From assembly GCA_003577005.1 (NCBI GenBank), contig QEUW01000030.1:1-36211 (forward strand): a DNA stretch of 36,211 nucleotides, written 5' to 3'. Position numbers and translations under genes: made by a program. Origin of the DNA: Chloroflexota bacterium (GTDB lineage: Bacteria; Chloroflexota; Anaerolineae; Caldilineales; Caldilineaceae). Below the pieces are notes generated by a model. The model was not told the origin of the DNA. It saw nothing but the letters and a program-made list of their open reading frames with translations, and did not search any database. This document shows, piece after piece, positions 25,139 through 34,606 of the stretch; position 1 is the first letter of the stretch; the number at the start of each line of letters is the position of its first letter.

Positions 25139-26110
25139 ATGGCGCCTGCACTTGAGATGAAAACCCGGCAGGATATGCTCCGCCGGATGTTAGAGATCCG
25201 CATCGCCGAAGAGGAGATTCAGAAACTCTTCCTACAAAACCTGATCCGCGGCACGACCCACCTCTGTATCGGGCAGGAGGCGTGTTCTGTAGGCGTAGCC
25301 TGGGCCATGAAACCTGGTGACGCGATGACCTGCACCTATCGCGGCCACGGCCATGCGCTGGCGCTGGGCATGACCATGAATGCGCTGATGGCTGAGATGA
25401 TGGGCAAGCAGAGCGGCTGCTGCAAAGGCAAGGGCGGCAGCATGCACATGACCGATGCCCAGGTGGGGCTGTTGGGCGCCAACGCCATTGTCGGCGCCCA
25501 GTTGCCGATTGCCGTAGGCGCCGCGCTCACCTACCAGGTGAAGCGACAACCCCACGTCGCCGTTACCTTTTTTGGCGATGGCGCCGCCAACATCGGCGCT
25601 TTCCACGAGGCGATCAACCTGGCCGCCATCTGGAAGCTGCCGGTCATCTTCTGTTGCGAAAACAACCAGTACGGCGAGTACAGCGCACTGCACAAAACAA
25701 CACCGGTAGCCGATATTGCCACCCGCGCCAAAGCCTACAATATCCCTGGTGTGGTCGTGGATGGCCAGGATGTGGAGAAGGTCTTCGCTGAGATGAGCAG
25801 CGCGCTGGACCGCGCACGCCGCGGAGATGGCCCGACGCTGGTCGAATTCAAGACCTACCGCTTCCGCGGCCACTCGCGCACCGACACCGGCCCCTACCGC
25901 CCCAAAGGCGAACTGGAGGAATGGCTCAAGCGCGACCCCATCGACATCCTCAAAGACCGTATGATCGTCGCCGGCCAGCTCGATGTGACCGAATTCTCTG
26001 AAATGAAACAGGCTGCGGAAACGCTTGTCCTTGAGGCCATTGAATTTGCCAAGAGCGAACCTTACCCCCCTCTGGAAGAATTATTGACCGACATCTACTA
26101 TGAAAAATGA
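25139..26110 (+). CDS. pdhA: 2-oxoacid (pyruvate) dehydrogenase E1 alpha subunit
   Basis: Thiamine-diphosphate-dependent decarboxylase subunit, 323 residues; forms an alpha2beta2 E1 with the beta gene downstream. Features: MLEIRIAEEEIQKLF, THLCIGQEACSVG, YRGHGHALALG, GKGGSMHMTD, and the TPP-binding GDGAANIG (from residue 146) ending at ENNQYGEYS (NN 175-176). The R-GHSRTDTGPYR loop is the usual active-site loop. ATG 25139 follows GGAG from the repeat and is preferred over GTG 25127. A pyruvate or acetoin substrate cannot be separated by motif alone; the E2 with lipoyl domain fits both. No E3 gene follows. Confidence 0.9.
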   Translation: MAPALEMKTRQDMLRRMLEIRIAEEEIQKLFLQNLIRGTTHLCIGQEACSVGVAWAMKPGDAMTCTYRGHGHALALGMTMNALMAEMMGKQSGCCKGKGGSMHMTDAQVGLLGANAIVGAQLPIAVGAALTYQVKRQPHVAVTFFGDGAANIGAFHEAINLAAIWKLPVIFCCENNQYGEYSALHKTTPVADIATRAKAYNIPGVVVDGQDVEKVFAEMSSALDRARRGDGPTLVEFKTYRFRGHSRTDTGPYRPKGELEEWLKRDPIDILKDRMIVAGQLDVTEFSEMKQAAETLVLEAIEFAKSEPYPPLEELLTDIYYEK

Positions 26111-26114
26111 GCCA

Positions 26115-26358
26115 CAGCAGTTCATAGAGAACGCGGAGGAGACACAGAGAGCGCAGAGAGCAAAAGCGTTTCTTAGAAGCTGCTTGAAATTTGGTGCGTT
26201 GCACTCGGAGAGTGCGATGCACCTGGGGCGCCGGGCAACTCGAAAAGGTGCATCGCACGCAAGCGTGCAACGCACCAGTCTGGCAACCACTTTTTCAATA
26301 GTTTCTCGTTGTTCCTCTGTGTGCTCTGTGCCTTCTCTGCGCTCTCTGTGAACTGCTG
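26115..26358. repeat. Nested inverted-repeat element between E1 alpha and E1 beta
   Basis: Outer arms 26115-26141 and 26332-26358 match at 23 of 27 positions (CAGCAGTTCA start). Inner arms 26192-26224 and 26246-26277 (TGGTGCGTTGCAC and complement) are near-perfect. The element is about 245 bp and carries no convincing gene; it resembles a MITE-like or REP-like insertion. It splits the E1 genes without breaking either. Confidence 0.8.
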
Positions 26359-26381
26359 TTTTTTGCAAAGGACTCAAGAAC

Positions 26382-27359
26382 ATGCCCGTCATGACCTATC
26401 GCGAAGCTGTCTGCAAGGCGTTGGCCGATGAGATGCGCGCCGATGAGAACGTGATCTTCTTTGGCGAAGATGTGGGCGAGGCCGGCGGCGTCTTCAAGGT
26501 GACGCCCGGTCTCTACGAAGAGTTTGGCAAAAACCGGGTGCGCGACACGCCGATTTCAGAGCAGGCGATCATTGGCTCCGCGCTTGGTGCGGCCATCACC
26601 GGGCTGCGACCGGTGGCCGAGCTGATGTTTGCCGATTTCATCCCGGTGGCAATGGACCAGATCGCCAACCAGATCGCCAAATATCGCTATATGAGCGGCG
26701 GCCAGTTCAAGGCGCCCCTGACCATTCGCGCCGCTCAGGGGATGGCCTTTGGTTTTGGCACCCAACACTCGCAGTGCGCTGAATCCTGGCTGATGAGTAT
26801 CCCCGGTCTCAAGGTCGTCTCGCCCGGCACGCCGACCGATGCCTATGGACTCTTGCGCGGCGCCATCCGCGAGGACAATCCTGTCTTTGTATTGGAACAT
26901 AAGGGGCTTTACAACCTGAGCGAGGAAGTCCCCGACGATACCGGCCCGCTGGAGCTGGGCCAAGCCACCGTCCGCCGTACCGGCAAGGATGTGACCGTGG
27001 TGGCCGTGCAACTCATGATGCATCGCTCGCTCGAAGCCGCGGAAGCGCTGGCGCAAGAGGGTATCGAGGTCGAAGTAATCGACCTGCGCAGCATGGTTCC
27101 GTTGGACGAAGAGACGATCCTGCACTCCATCGCCAAGACCAACCGGCTGGTGGTGGTCGAGGAGTCGCCTCACGGCGCCGGTTGGGGGGGGGACATCGTC
27201 TCGCTGGCGGCGGACAAGGGCATCTACTGGCTGGAAGCCCCGGTCAAGCGGGTCAACATGGGCGGCTCGCTGATCCCCTACAGCCCGCCGCTCGAAGACG
27301 CGGCGATCCCCAACGTGGAACGGATCGCCCAGGCCGTGCAAGAGGTGATGGCGGCGTAG
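26382..27359 (+). CDS. pdhB: 2-oxoacid (pyruvate) dehydrogenase E1 beta subunit
   Basis: 325 residues, the usual length. Starts MPVMTYREAVCKALADEM, then FFGEDVGEAGGVFKVTPGLYEEFG, RVRDTPISEQAIIGSALGAA (Glu in the SEQ motif contacts the thiamine ring), ADFIPVAMDQIANQIAKYRYMSGGQ, and a C-terminal transketolase-like half with VTVVAVQLMMHRSLEAAEAL, EVIDLRSMVPLDEETI and VVVEESPHGAGWG. It pairs with the alpha subunit. The gene lies after the 270-bp gap with the inverted-repeat element; AAAGGA lies upstream of the start. Cotranscription across the repeat is likely but the hairpin could alter subunit ratio. Confidence 0.92.
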   Translation: MPVMTYREAVCKALADEMRADENVIFFGEDVGEAGGVFKVTPGLYEEFGKNRVRDTPISEQAIIGSALGAAITGLRPVAELMFADFIPVAMDQIANQIAKYRYMSGGQFKAPLTIRAAQGMAFGFGTQHSQCAESWLMSIPGLKVVSPGTPTDAYGLLRGAIREDNPVFVLEHKGLYNLSEEVPDDTGPLELGQATVRRTGKDVTVVAVQLMMHRSLEAAEALAQEGIEVEVIDLRSMVPLDEETILHSIAKTNRLVVVEESPHGAGWGGDIVSLAADKGIYWLEAPVKRVNMGGSLIPYSPPLEDAAIPNVERIAQAVQEVMAA

Positions 27360-27507
27360 GTTTACAACGGCAAGGCCACGAAAGAGCCTCTCCTAGTACC
27401 ACATCGCTCTGCCCCAGACGCTCTCCGGGAGGTGGTCGGAGAGGTTGGGGACATTCAGCAGATTCTGCGACCCCTCTCGGAAGGCAACATAGGGATGCGG
27501 TTGTAGC

Positions 27508-28026
27508 CTACGCTGTGGTGACTGTATCCAGGTCCTTTGTATCTTCTTTGGGCAGTGGGAACTGGAAGGCCTGCGTGTAAGGTGGCTTTTCACCGTCCTG
27601 ATACGCCTCGTATAGGCGCGTGTATTCTTGCCGCGCTTCAGCCACGCTGCGCTTGCCGGTGATGATGTCATGCGCCAGGTTGATGGCGACAAAATTCATG
27701 GATGTCCCGCCACAGCGAGCGGATAGTTCGCCCTTCGTCCGCTCGGCAATCACGCTGCCGTCAAATTCGGCCAGTTTGGAGAACATGTCGACCGGCACCT
27801 TGTAGTCGATAAACTGTTCCAGAAAATCGGTGTGCGGTGCAGGAAAGTTGTGGGGCACTTCTTCTTTCGCAAGGACTGTTCGCTTCCAACCGTCCTTCGT
27901 GTTGTACCAAAACAACCGCGACTGCGAGTATTCATCTGGCGGGCCATAGTATTCAATCAGCCTTTTCGCCGATTCGCGAGGCTCCTTGGGCCAATCTTTG
28001 ATCACTTCTTCCACAGTTTGTTGCAT
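27508..28026 (-). CDS. Unknown 172-residue soluble protein
   Basis: ATG 28026 has AAAGG six bases upstream and starts MQQTVEEVIKDWPKEPRESA; the frame continues open to 28077 without a better site. The protein has a first part that looks like a conserved fold (RLIEYYGPPDEYSQSRLFWY, GWKRTVLAKEEVPHNFPAPHTDFLEQFIDYKVP), a possible ligand or phosphate loop ARCGGTSMNFVAINLAHDIITGKRS, and a helical end (AEARQEYTRLYEAYQDGEKPPY). No signal peptide or membrane helix. I do not recognise the family. A -35/-10 pair (TTGGCA, 18 bases, TATGTT) at 28143-28172 may be its promoter. It converges with pdhB. Confidence 0.7.
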   Translation of the reverse strand: MQQTVEEVIKDWPKEPRESAKRLIEYYGPPDEYSQSRLFWYNTKDGWKRTVLAKEEVPHNFPAPHTDFLEQFIDYKVPVDMFSKLAEFDGSVIAERTKGELSARCGGTSMNFVAINLAHDIITGKRSVAEARQEYTRLYEAYQDGEKPPYTQAFQFPLPKEDTKDLDTVTTA

Positions 28027-28102
28027 TGTAAACCTTTCTCCAACTAGGTGGATGCTCTTGTCATCTCCTTTCCGCATATCACCTCAAATGGAAATTGACA
28101 GT

Positions 28103-28124
28103 GTAGCGACGGGGTAGCGACGGG
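28103..28124. repeat. 11-base perfect tandem duplication
   Basis: GTAGCGACGGG twice in direct succession, between the unknown gene's start and its candidate promoter. Confidence 0.8.
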
Positions 28125-28142
28125 CAACTTCCATTTTCGTCA

Positions 28143-28172
28143 AACATACCGAATGAGATAAAACATTGCCAA
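28143..28172 (-). promoter_or_regulatory. Candidate promoter for the unknown 172-residue gene
   Basis: Minus strand TTGGCA (28167-28172), 18 bases, TATGTT (28143-28148). The leader would be about 110 bases. No obvious terminator for kdpE was found in the rest of 28173-28317. Confidence 0.35.
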
Positions 28173-28317
28173 TGGGCATATATCTACGTTTAGATACAAG
28201 TCGGGTTATGCTCCATGCTCCACCTGGTGGACTGCTATACTGTCGCTCGGGTCGCTTCTTGGCGTCTACGCGTGCGATCTAACCAATTAGCACCAGAACC
28301 TACGAACCGGCGTTCTA

Positions 28318-29010
28318 CTAGCTATCCTCCACGGCTAGGCGATACCCCACACCTGGTTCTGTAAGGATCAGTTCGGGCCGCGCCGGGTCGGCTTCTAGCT
28401 TCTGGCGGAGCTGGGCAAAGTAGACGCGCAGATAGTGCGTCTCGTCCACATATTCGGGCCCCCACACAGCGCGCAAGATCTGGCGATGAGTCAACACCCG
28501 ACCAGCATGTTGCACAAGCAGACGGAGCAGGGCATATTCGGTTGGTGTCAACTTGACCGGCTGGCCCCTGACCATCACCAGACGCCGCGCCAGATCAATC
28601 TGCAAATCGCCGCTACGGAAGCAAGTGACCTCTGGTTCTGGCGCTATGTGGCGTATCGCAACTCGTAGCCGTGCCGTCAATTCGGCTACGCTAAATGGCT
28701 TGGTCAGATAGTCATCGGCACCGGCGTCGAGCGCGGCCACCTTGTCACTATCGGCATCGCGTACCGAGAGAATAATGACTGGTGTCTGCGTCCACTCGCG
28801 CAGGCGAGTGATAACTGTTACCCCATCCATGTCTGGCAGACCCAGGTCGAGGATGATGAGGTCGGGGCGCAACAGCGCAGCTTTTTCCAACGCCTCGCGG
28901 CCTGTGGCGCATTCGGAGACCTGATAGCCGCTGGCCTCCAGGCTGATCTTGAGAAAACGCCGGATCTGCACTTCGTCGTCTACCACCAAGACGTGCAATC
29001 CTTCTTTCAT
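28318..29010 (-). CDS. kdpE: KdpE response regulator
   Basis: OmpR-type response regulator of 230 residues that turns on kdpABC when phosphorylated by KdpD. Receiver domain: DDE (11-13), phospho-acceptor D55 in LIILDLGLPD, K104 in LTKPFS. Winged-helix domain at about 130-225: LTPTEYALLRLLVQHAGRVLTHRQILRAVWG, then the recognition region THYLRVYFAQLRQKLE and a final GVGYRL. ATG start overlaps the kdpD stop by four bases. It is last in the operon; no separate promoter is visible for it. Confidence 0.94.
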   Translation of the reverse strand: MKEGLHVLVVDDEVQIRRFLKISLEASGYQVSECATGREALEKAALLRPDLIILDLGLPDMDGVTVITRLREWTQTPVIILSVRDADSDKVAALDAGADDYLTKPFSVAELTARLRVAIRHIAPEPEVTCFRSGDLQIDLARRLVMVRGQPVKLTPTEYALLRLLVQHAGRVLTHRQILRAVWGPEYVDETHYLRVYFAQLRQKLEADPARPELILTEPGVGYRLAVEDS

Positions 29011-31691
29011 AGCACTGCCTCACGCACCGGCGGGGACGGCACATCAGCCGGCAGGCGAACGATAAAATGAGAACCGCCCGTTGACACATTTTCCGCCGTT
29101 ATGGTGCCACCGTGTGCCTCCACCAACCCCCGGCTGATGGACAGGCCCAATCCAGTGCCCTCGCTCGTCGGCCCTGAGCCCCGGTAGAATTTATCAAAGA
29201 TATGCTCCAGCTCTTGTGGAACAATGCCTGGCCCGCTGTCGGCGACTGTCACAATAAGTAACCGGCCATCGAATGTCGCCTCAACCTTGATCGGCGTCCC
29301 CAGAGGTGTGTAACGGCAGGCGTTGTCGAGAAGATTGACAAAGACCTGCTCCATAAGCACAAAATCCATCTGAACAAGGGGCAGGTTGGGCGCATATTCG
29401 ATAGTGAGCGGATGGTCAGCCAGACTCTTCTCCAGCCGCTTGACCGCCACGGCAATGACCTCACTCACATCACACCATTCCGGCTTGAGCCGGAGCCGGC
29501 CTGAATCAAGGCGCGACATATCGAGTAGGTTTTCCACCAGACGGTTGAGCCGTTCCGCTGCGCTCTGGATGTCGCCCAGCAGCGTTCGCCGCGCCTCGCC
29601 GCTTGGCTCGGTCTGCGCCTCGACCAGGATACCGGCAGCACCGCTGATGGTAGCCAGCGGGGTGCGCAATTCGTGCGAGATCGAGTTCAACAACGCTGTG
29701 TAGAGCCGCTCTGATTCGCGCAGCATCGCGGCCTGGGCGGCGGCTTCGTCCAGCAATTCCCGTTCGATTACGAGAGCGATATGGCTAGTAAAGGTTTCCA
29801 ACAATACTTCCTGGTCCACCGCCAGGCGCTCACCAGAACGGAGACGAATACCCATCACGCCCACGGTACGGCCTGTGGTGAGTAGAGGGAGATAGGTGGC
29901 CGCTGCCAGAGGGAGCGAATCGGTGAAGCGCCCGGCAGGCTGCCCATGGTCAAAAACCCAGGTTGCCACGCCCTGCTCCTTCTCATCAAGGGTTAGGGTG
30001 CTGCATGGGTGCGGCTGCGCCAGCAACTTCCCGCCGTGTGGCAGCAGGATCGCCACCTCGGCGTCAAAGCTGCGCCCTACCTGCGTCACTGCCGTGCGCA
30101 GTACATCGTCCATGGTCACCGCGCCGGCTGTTTCGTGCGCCAGCGTGTAGAGCGCCATCGTGCGCTCGGCGTTATTGCGCGCCTGTCGCTCTTGCGTGCG
30201 CAGCCGCGCCGTCAAATTGCCGGTGAAGAGGGCGACCGCAAAAAAGAGAACGACAAGCAATGTATCTTCTGGTGCATGGATCACAAAGGTAAAGCGCGGC
30301 GGAATAAAGAGAAAGTTCCACGCCAGTGCGCTCAGCCCCGCACCCAACAGCGCCGGCCCACGACCGATGTAGACTGCCAGCAATTGCACCACCAATAGTT
30401 GAATGAGGCCATTGGCCTGATAGCCAGACCAGGGCAACAACAATAAGTTGACCGCAGTCGTCGCACCGACGACCGCTAGTGCCCACAGATAATCGGTCCA
30501 AGGTGAACGAAAAGACACGTACGGTTGGGCGACTGATCCGTCTGGCCGGGATTCGCGTGTAACGACGTAGATATCGATATCGCCGCTGGTGCGGATCAGC
30601 CGATCCACCGGCGATCCCCCGCGCACTAGATCGCGCAAGGGCGAACGAAGCGGCTTGCCCACGATGATCTGCGACACATTGCGTTGGCGGGCCAGGCGCA
30701 ACAGTGCTGCGGCAATGTCATCTCCCGCTGCGATCACCACTTCGCCGCCCAGCTTGCGTACCAGGGCAAAGTTGCGCGCCAGGTGCTCCTGCTGCGCCGG
30801 AGAGGGAGCGTCTGGGGTTTCAATATGCACGGCCAGCCACGGCGCCTCCAGGTTATAGGCCATGCGCCGCGTCCAACGGATCAACTGTTCGGAAAAAGGG
30901 CTGGGACCTACGGCCACCATCAGCCGTTCGCTCGACTTCCAGGGGCCGGCAATCTGTTTGACGGCCATGTAGTCTTGGAGCTTGTGGTCTACATGCTCGG
31001 CGGTGAGGCGCAATGCCATCTCGCGTAGTGCGGTCAGATTGCCGGTGCGAAAGAAATTGTTGGCAGCGACCTCGACCCGCTCTGGCGTATAGACCTTGCC
31101 CTCGGTCAGCCGTTTGCGCAACTCGTCTGGCGCCAGGTCGATGAGTTCGATCTCGTCTGTCTGGTCGAGGATCGAGTCGGGCACCGTCTCATGTACGGTG
31201 ATGCCGGTGATCTGACGCACGGCGTCGGCGCGGCTCTCGAAGTGCTGCACATTGACAGTGGTGTAGACATCGATGCCGGCCTGGAGCAGCTCGAGCACAT
31301 CTTGATACCGCTTGAGGTGGCGGGGGGTGCCCTCCGGGACATTGGTGTGCGCCAGTTCGTCCACCAGCACCAGTTGCGGCTGCCGCGCCAGGATGGCATC
31401 GGTGTCCATCTCGGTCAACACGGCGCCGCGATACTCGATCTGGCGCCGCGGGATGATTTCCACCCCCTGGAGCAATAGTTCGGTTTCGGCGCGGCCATGG
31501 GTTTCGACCACACCCACCACCACATCGACACCGTCGGCCTGCTGCGCCCGCGCCGATTCCAACATGGCATACGTCTTGCCGACGCCGGCGGCCATGCCCA
31601 GAAAGATCTTCAATTTGCCGCGCTGCCGCCGTGTCTCCTCTTTTTGCACGGCCGCCAGCAACACATCAGGGTCAGCCCGGTAGATGTCCAT
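29007..31691 (-). CDS. kdpD: KdpD potassium-sensing histidine kinase
   Basis: 894 residues, normal length. N-terminal KdpD domain with a Walker A GMAAGVGKT (32-40) and LVDELAHTNVPEG; a USP-like domain at about 250-370 (VGKPLRSPLRDLVRGGSPVD); four membrane helices at about 395-490 (WALAVVGATTAVNLLLLPW, VVLFFAVALFTGNL); a GAF-like domain; a HisKA domain with H673 in SISHELRTPLA; and an ATPase domain with NLLDNACRYTP, DSGPGI and GTGLGLSISRGL. It phosphorylates KdpE when potassium is low. The Walker A has Ala-Ala where many relatives have Ala-Pro, with Gly-Lys-Thr kept. It follows kdpC after 52 bases containing repeats. Confidence 0.95.
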   Translation of the reverse strand: MDIYRADPDVLLAAVQKEETRRQRGKLKIFLGMAAGVGKTYAMLESARAQQADGVDVVVGVVETHGRAETELLLQGVEIIPRRQIEYRGAVLTEMDTDAILARQPQLVLVDELAHTNVPEGTPRHLKRYQDVLELLQAGIDVYTTVNVQHFESRADAVRQITGITVHETVPDSILDQTDEIELIDLAPDELRKRLTEGKVYTPERVEVAANNFFRTGNLTALREMALRLTAEHVDHKLQDYMAVKQIAGPWKSSERLMVAVGPSPFSEQLIRWTRRMAYNLEAPWLAVHIETPDAPSPAQQEHLARNFALVRKLGGEVVIAAGDDIAAALLRLARQRNVSQIIVGKPLRSPLRDLVRGGSPVDRLIRTSGDIDIYVVTRESRPDGSVAQPYVSFRSPWTDYLWALAVVGATTAVNLLLLPWSGYQANGLIQLLVVQLLAVYIGRGPALLGAGLSALAWNFLFIPPRFTFVIHAPEDTLLVVLFFAVALFTGNLTARLRTQERQARNNAERTMALYTLAHETAGAVTMDDVLRTAVTQVGRSFDAEVAILLPHGGKLLAQPHPCSTLTLDEKEQGVATWVFDHGQPAGRFTDSLPLAAATYLPLLTTGRTVGVMGIRLRSGERLAVDQEVLLETFTSHIALVIERELLDEAAAQAAMLRESERLYTALLNSISHELRTPLATISGAAGILVEAQTEPSGEARRTLLGDIQSAAERLNRLVENLLDMSRLDSGRLRLKPEWCDVSEVIAVAVKRLEKSLADHPLTIEYAPNLPLVQMDFVLMEQVFVNLLDNACRYTPLGTPIKVEATFDGRLLIVTVADSGPGIVPQELEHIFDKFYRGSGPTSEGTGLGLSISRGLVEAHGGTITAENVSTGGSHFIVRLPADVPSPPVREAVL

Positions 31692-31743
31692 GGGAACGTA
31701 GACTGTAGAGCGTAGAACGCAGAACGCAACTCGCCACTCGCAA
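31692..31743. repeat. Degenerate short repeats between kdpC and kdpD
   Basis: Repeats of GTAGAGC, GTAGAACGC, AGAACGCAACTCGC type fill the 52-base gap. Related in style to the repeats at the other kdp junctions. Confidence 0.5.
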
Positions 31744-32310
31744 CTATTCTACCTCATCCAGGGCGAGATTGAGGAGGAGAACGTTGACCCGCGGTTGGCC
31801 GAGTAGGCCAAGTTGTGGGCCTTCGGTGTGCTGCCGGACGAGATCCGCTACTTGCTCTGGGTCTAGATGGCGCGCCGCAGCCACACGGTCAATCTGCAAG
31901 CGGGCCGCTGCCGGGCTGATGTGGGGGTCCAGCCCGCTGGCTGAGGCAAAGAGCAGATCGGTTGGGATGGTCGCTGTCGGCGACAAGTGATTTGCCTGGC
32001 GGATAGCAGCCGCTCGCTCAGCGACGGCAGCAGCCAACTCAGCACTGGTTGGCCCCCAGTTGGTGGCGCCCGACGGCAGTGGATCGTACCCTACTGCCGA
32101 GGGTCGCGGCCAGAAGTAGCGCGGGTCATGGTTTGCCTGGCCGATCAATGCCGAACCAACCAGTTCGCCATCGCGGTCGATCAGGCTACCGTCTGCCTGC
32201 CGCGCAAAGACCACCTGTGCAACCCCTGTGATGAACAGGGGATACAAGAGACCCGTCATGAGGGACAACCAGAGCAGCATCAGCACCGCTGTTTTCCATT
32301 GCCTTACCAT
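31744..32310 (-). CDS. kdpC: KdpC potassium-transporting ATPase subunit
   Basis: 188 residues. A single membrane helix near the N-terminus (AVLMLLWLSLMTGLLYPLFITGVAQ), then the typical motifs GSALIGQANHDPRYFWPRPSA and ASGLDPHISPAAARLQIDRVA. KdpC binds KdpB and helps the pump bind ATP. Start ATG 32310. The 94 bases between it and kdpB hold an inverted repeat (32350-32408). Confidence 0.94.
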   Translation of the reverse strand: MVRQWKTAVLMLLWLSLMTGLLYPLFITGVAQVVFARQADGSLIDRDGELVGSALIGQANHDPRYFWPRPSAVGYDPLPSGATNWGPTSAELAAAVAERAAAIRQANHLSPTATIPTDLLFASASGLDPHISPAAARLQIDRVAAARHLDPEQVADLVRQHTEGPQLGLLGQPRVNVLLLNLALDEVE

Positions 32311-32349
32311 AATATGACTCCAGGTTCACTAATGCGTAGTCCGTAATGC

Positions 32350-32408
32350 GTAATGCGTGATGCGTGAGATGAGCGGCCAAGCATTACGGATTACGCATCA
32401 CGCATTAC
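32350..32408. repeat. 16-bp perfect inverted repeat at the kdpB-kdpC junction
   Basis: Arms 32350-32365 and 32393-32408 (GTAATGCGTGATGCGT and complement), spaced by 27 bases and preceded by more AATGCGT copies. The right arm contains the TAA stop of kdpB (32405-32407). The hairpin could slow transcription or protect the upstream RNA. Confidence 0.85.
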
Positions 32409-34525
32409 ACCAGCCCCACTGCCGTCACAATCAAGTCGATCAGTTTGATGCCGACAAAAGGGATGAGCAAGCCACCTACGCCATAGATCAGCAGGTTGCG
32501 CGCTAAGAGCGCCGCCGCCCCTAGGGGGCGATAGTTGACGCCGCGCAGCGCCAGTGGGATGAGCGCGATGATGACCAGCGCATTGAAGATCGTCGCACTC
32601 AGGATGGCGCTTTCCGGTGACCCCAGCCGCATGATATTGAGCGCCGCCAGCGGACCCACAGTGCCGCCCATTGCATAGAGCGTGCTAAACATGGCGGGCA
32701 GAATGGCGAAATATTTGGCGACATCGTTGGCGATGCTAAAGGTGGTCAGCGCGCCGCGGGTCATGAGCAACTGTTTGCCGATTTCGACCACTTCGATGAG
32801 CTTGGTGGGGTCGCTGTCCAGATCCACCATGTTGCCGGCCTCGCGCGCTGCCTGAGTGCCCGTATTCATCGCCACGCCGACATCGGCCTGGGCCAGCGCC
32901 GGGGCGTCGTTGGTGCCGTCGCCGGTCATGGCGACCAGGTGGCCGTCGCTCTGCTCGTGGCGGATGCGTTTGAGCTTGTCTTCGGGCGTGGCCTGCGCCA
33001 TAAAATCATCGACACCGGCCTCGGCGGCAATGGCCGCCGAGGTGAGCGGGTTGTCACCCGTGATCATGACCGTGCGGATGCCGATGGCGCGCAACTGGGC
33101 AAAGCGCTCGCGGATGCCGCCCTTGACCACGTCCTTGAGTTCGATAACGCCCAAGACATCCCGGTTTTCGGCTACGACCAGGGGGGTGCCGCCGCTGCGG
33201 GCGATCAGGTCCACCGTTTCCTGCACGGCGACCGGGAAGGAGTTGCCCTGCGCCTCCACATGTTTGCGGATGGCATCGGCCGCCCCTTTGCGGATCACCT
33301 GTGGTGGCTCACCATCCACCTGGGGAAAATTGACACCGCTCATGCGCGTTTGCGCCGTAAAGGGTACGAACTCGACGGCGGTCTCCCCCAGCTCCCACCA
33401 GCGCAGGTTGAATCGGTCCTTGGCCAGGATCACAATCGACCGGCCTTCGGGGGTGGCGTCGGCGAGCGAACAGAGCTGGGCGACGCTGGCCAGCCGCTGT
33501 TCCTCAACCTGGGGCGCCGGGTGGAAGGCTGTCGCCATGCGGTTGCCCAAGGTGATCGTGCCCGTCTTGTCGAGTAGGAGCACGTCGATGTCGCCAGCGG
33601 CCTCGACGGCGCGGCCGCTGGTCGCCAGCACGTTGCGCTGGATCAGCCGGTCCATGCCGCTGATGCCGATGGCGCTGAGCAGCCCCCCAATAGTAGTGGG
33701 GATCAGACAGACGAGTAGGGCAATGAGCGCAGGCAAGGTCGCCGCGCTGGCGCCTGTTGCACCGCCAGCGGCCTCGCTATAGGCCATAAAGGATCGCAGC
33801 GAAACCACCACCAGCAAAAAGGTGATCGTCAGGCCAGAGAGCAGGATGGTCAGCGCAATTTCGTTGGGGGTCTTCTGCCGCCGGGCGCCCTCGACGAGTG
33901 CGATCATGCGGTCGAGAAAGGTGCTGCCCTGCTCCGACGTGATCCGCACGACGATGCGGTCGCTGAGCACTTTGGTGCCCCCTGTTACGGCGCTGCGGTC
34001 TCCCCCACTCTCGCGGATTACCGGCGCCGATTCGCCGGTGATGGCCGATTCGTCCACGCTGGCGATACCTTCGACCACCTCGCCGTCGCCGGGGATGAGA
34101 TCGCCGGCTTCGCAGACCACGAGATCGCCCCGTTTGAGCTGCGTCGCCGGCACACTCTCCTCGTAGTTTTCGTTGACCAGCCGCCGCGCCATCAACTGCG
34201 TGCGTGTCCTGCGCAGAGCATCGGCCTGTGCTTTGCCGCGACCCTCGGCCATCGCTTCGGCAAAATTGGCAAAGAGCACCGTAAACCAAAGCCAGACCGT
34301 GATCTGCACGTGAAAGCCGGAGAGCAACCCACCGGCCAACTCGCGGATCACCACCAGCGTCGTCAACAGCGCGCCGGTCTCGACGACAAACATCACCGGG
34401 TTCTTGATCTGCTGGCGCGGGTCCAACTTGCGGACCGCATCGAGAATTGCCCGGTTGATGATTGCTCGATCAAAGAGCGGTCTTGTCTTTGATTTCTTCT
34501 TTCCAACGGATAACTTGTCTAACAC
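32405..34525 (-). CDS. kdpB: KdpB potassium-transporting P-type ATPase
   Basis: Energising subunit of the Kdp pump, 706 residues. P-type motifs: TGESAP in the actuator domain, phosphorylation site D319-[29 protein letters not shown], and the hinge [21 protein letters not shown]-terminal part includes [16 protein letters not shown] with the helix arrangement of the family, and the last residues form three membrane helices. Stop codon lies within the repeat arm at 32393-32408. It is preceded by kdpA after 81 bases. Confidence 0.96.
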   Translation of the reverse strand: MLDKLSVGKKKSKTRPLFDRAIINRAILDAVRKLDPRQQIKNPVMFVVETGALLTTLVVIRELAGGLLSGFHVQITVWLWFTVLFANFAEAMAEGRGKAQADALRRTRTQLMARRLVNENYEESVPATQLKRGDLVVCEAGDLIPGDGEVVEGIASVDESAITGESAPVIRESGGDRSAVTGGTKVLSDRIVVRITSEQGSTFLDRMIALVEGARRQKTPNEIALTILLSGLTITFLLVVVSLRSFMAYSEAAGGATGASAATLPALIALLVCLIPTTIGGLLSAIGISGMDRLIQRNVLATSGRAVEAAGDIDVLLLDKTGTITLGNRMATAFHPAPQVEEQRLASVAQLCSLADATPEGRSIVILAKDRFNLRWWELGETAVEFVPFTAQTRMSGVNFPQVDGEPPQVIRKGAADAIRKHVEAQGNSFPVAVQETVDLIARSGGTPLVVAENRDVLGVIELKDVVKGGIRERFAQLRAIGIRTVMITGDNPLTSAAIAAEAGVDDFMAQATPEDKLKRIRHEQSDGHLVAMTGDGTNDAPALAQADVGVAMNTGTQAAREAGNMVDLDSDPTKLIEVVEIGKQLLMTRGALTTFSIANDVAKYFAILPAMFSTLYAMGGTVGPLAALNIMRLGSPESAILSATIFNALVIIALIPLALRGVNYRPLGAAALLARNLLIYGVGGLLIPFVGIKLIDLIVTAVGLV

Positions 34526-34530
34526 GAATC

Positions 34531-34600
34531 ACCTCAATCTTCTCAAATCTCCCTACTCTGTTCAATCTCTGGTGATGTTGAGATTGAGGAGAGTGGAGGG
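34531..34600. repeat. Imperfect inverted repeat between kdpA and kdpB
   Basis: CCTCAATCT matches AGATTGAGG across the gap, with further CAATCTC copies. It is another short palindromic element at a kdp junction. Confidence 0.5.
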
Positions 34601-34606
34601 GATTGT

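Noticed and set aside
26100..26351. An 83-residue plus-strand frame between E1 alpha and E1 beta
   Set aside because: It lies wholly within the inverted-repeat element and its translation follows the repeat, not a protein pattern.
32856..33782. Long plus-strand frame opposite kdpB
   Set aside because: Ser/Ala/Arg-rich antisense of a highly conserved P-type ATPase; shadow.
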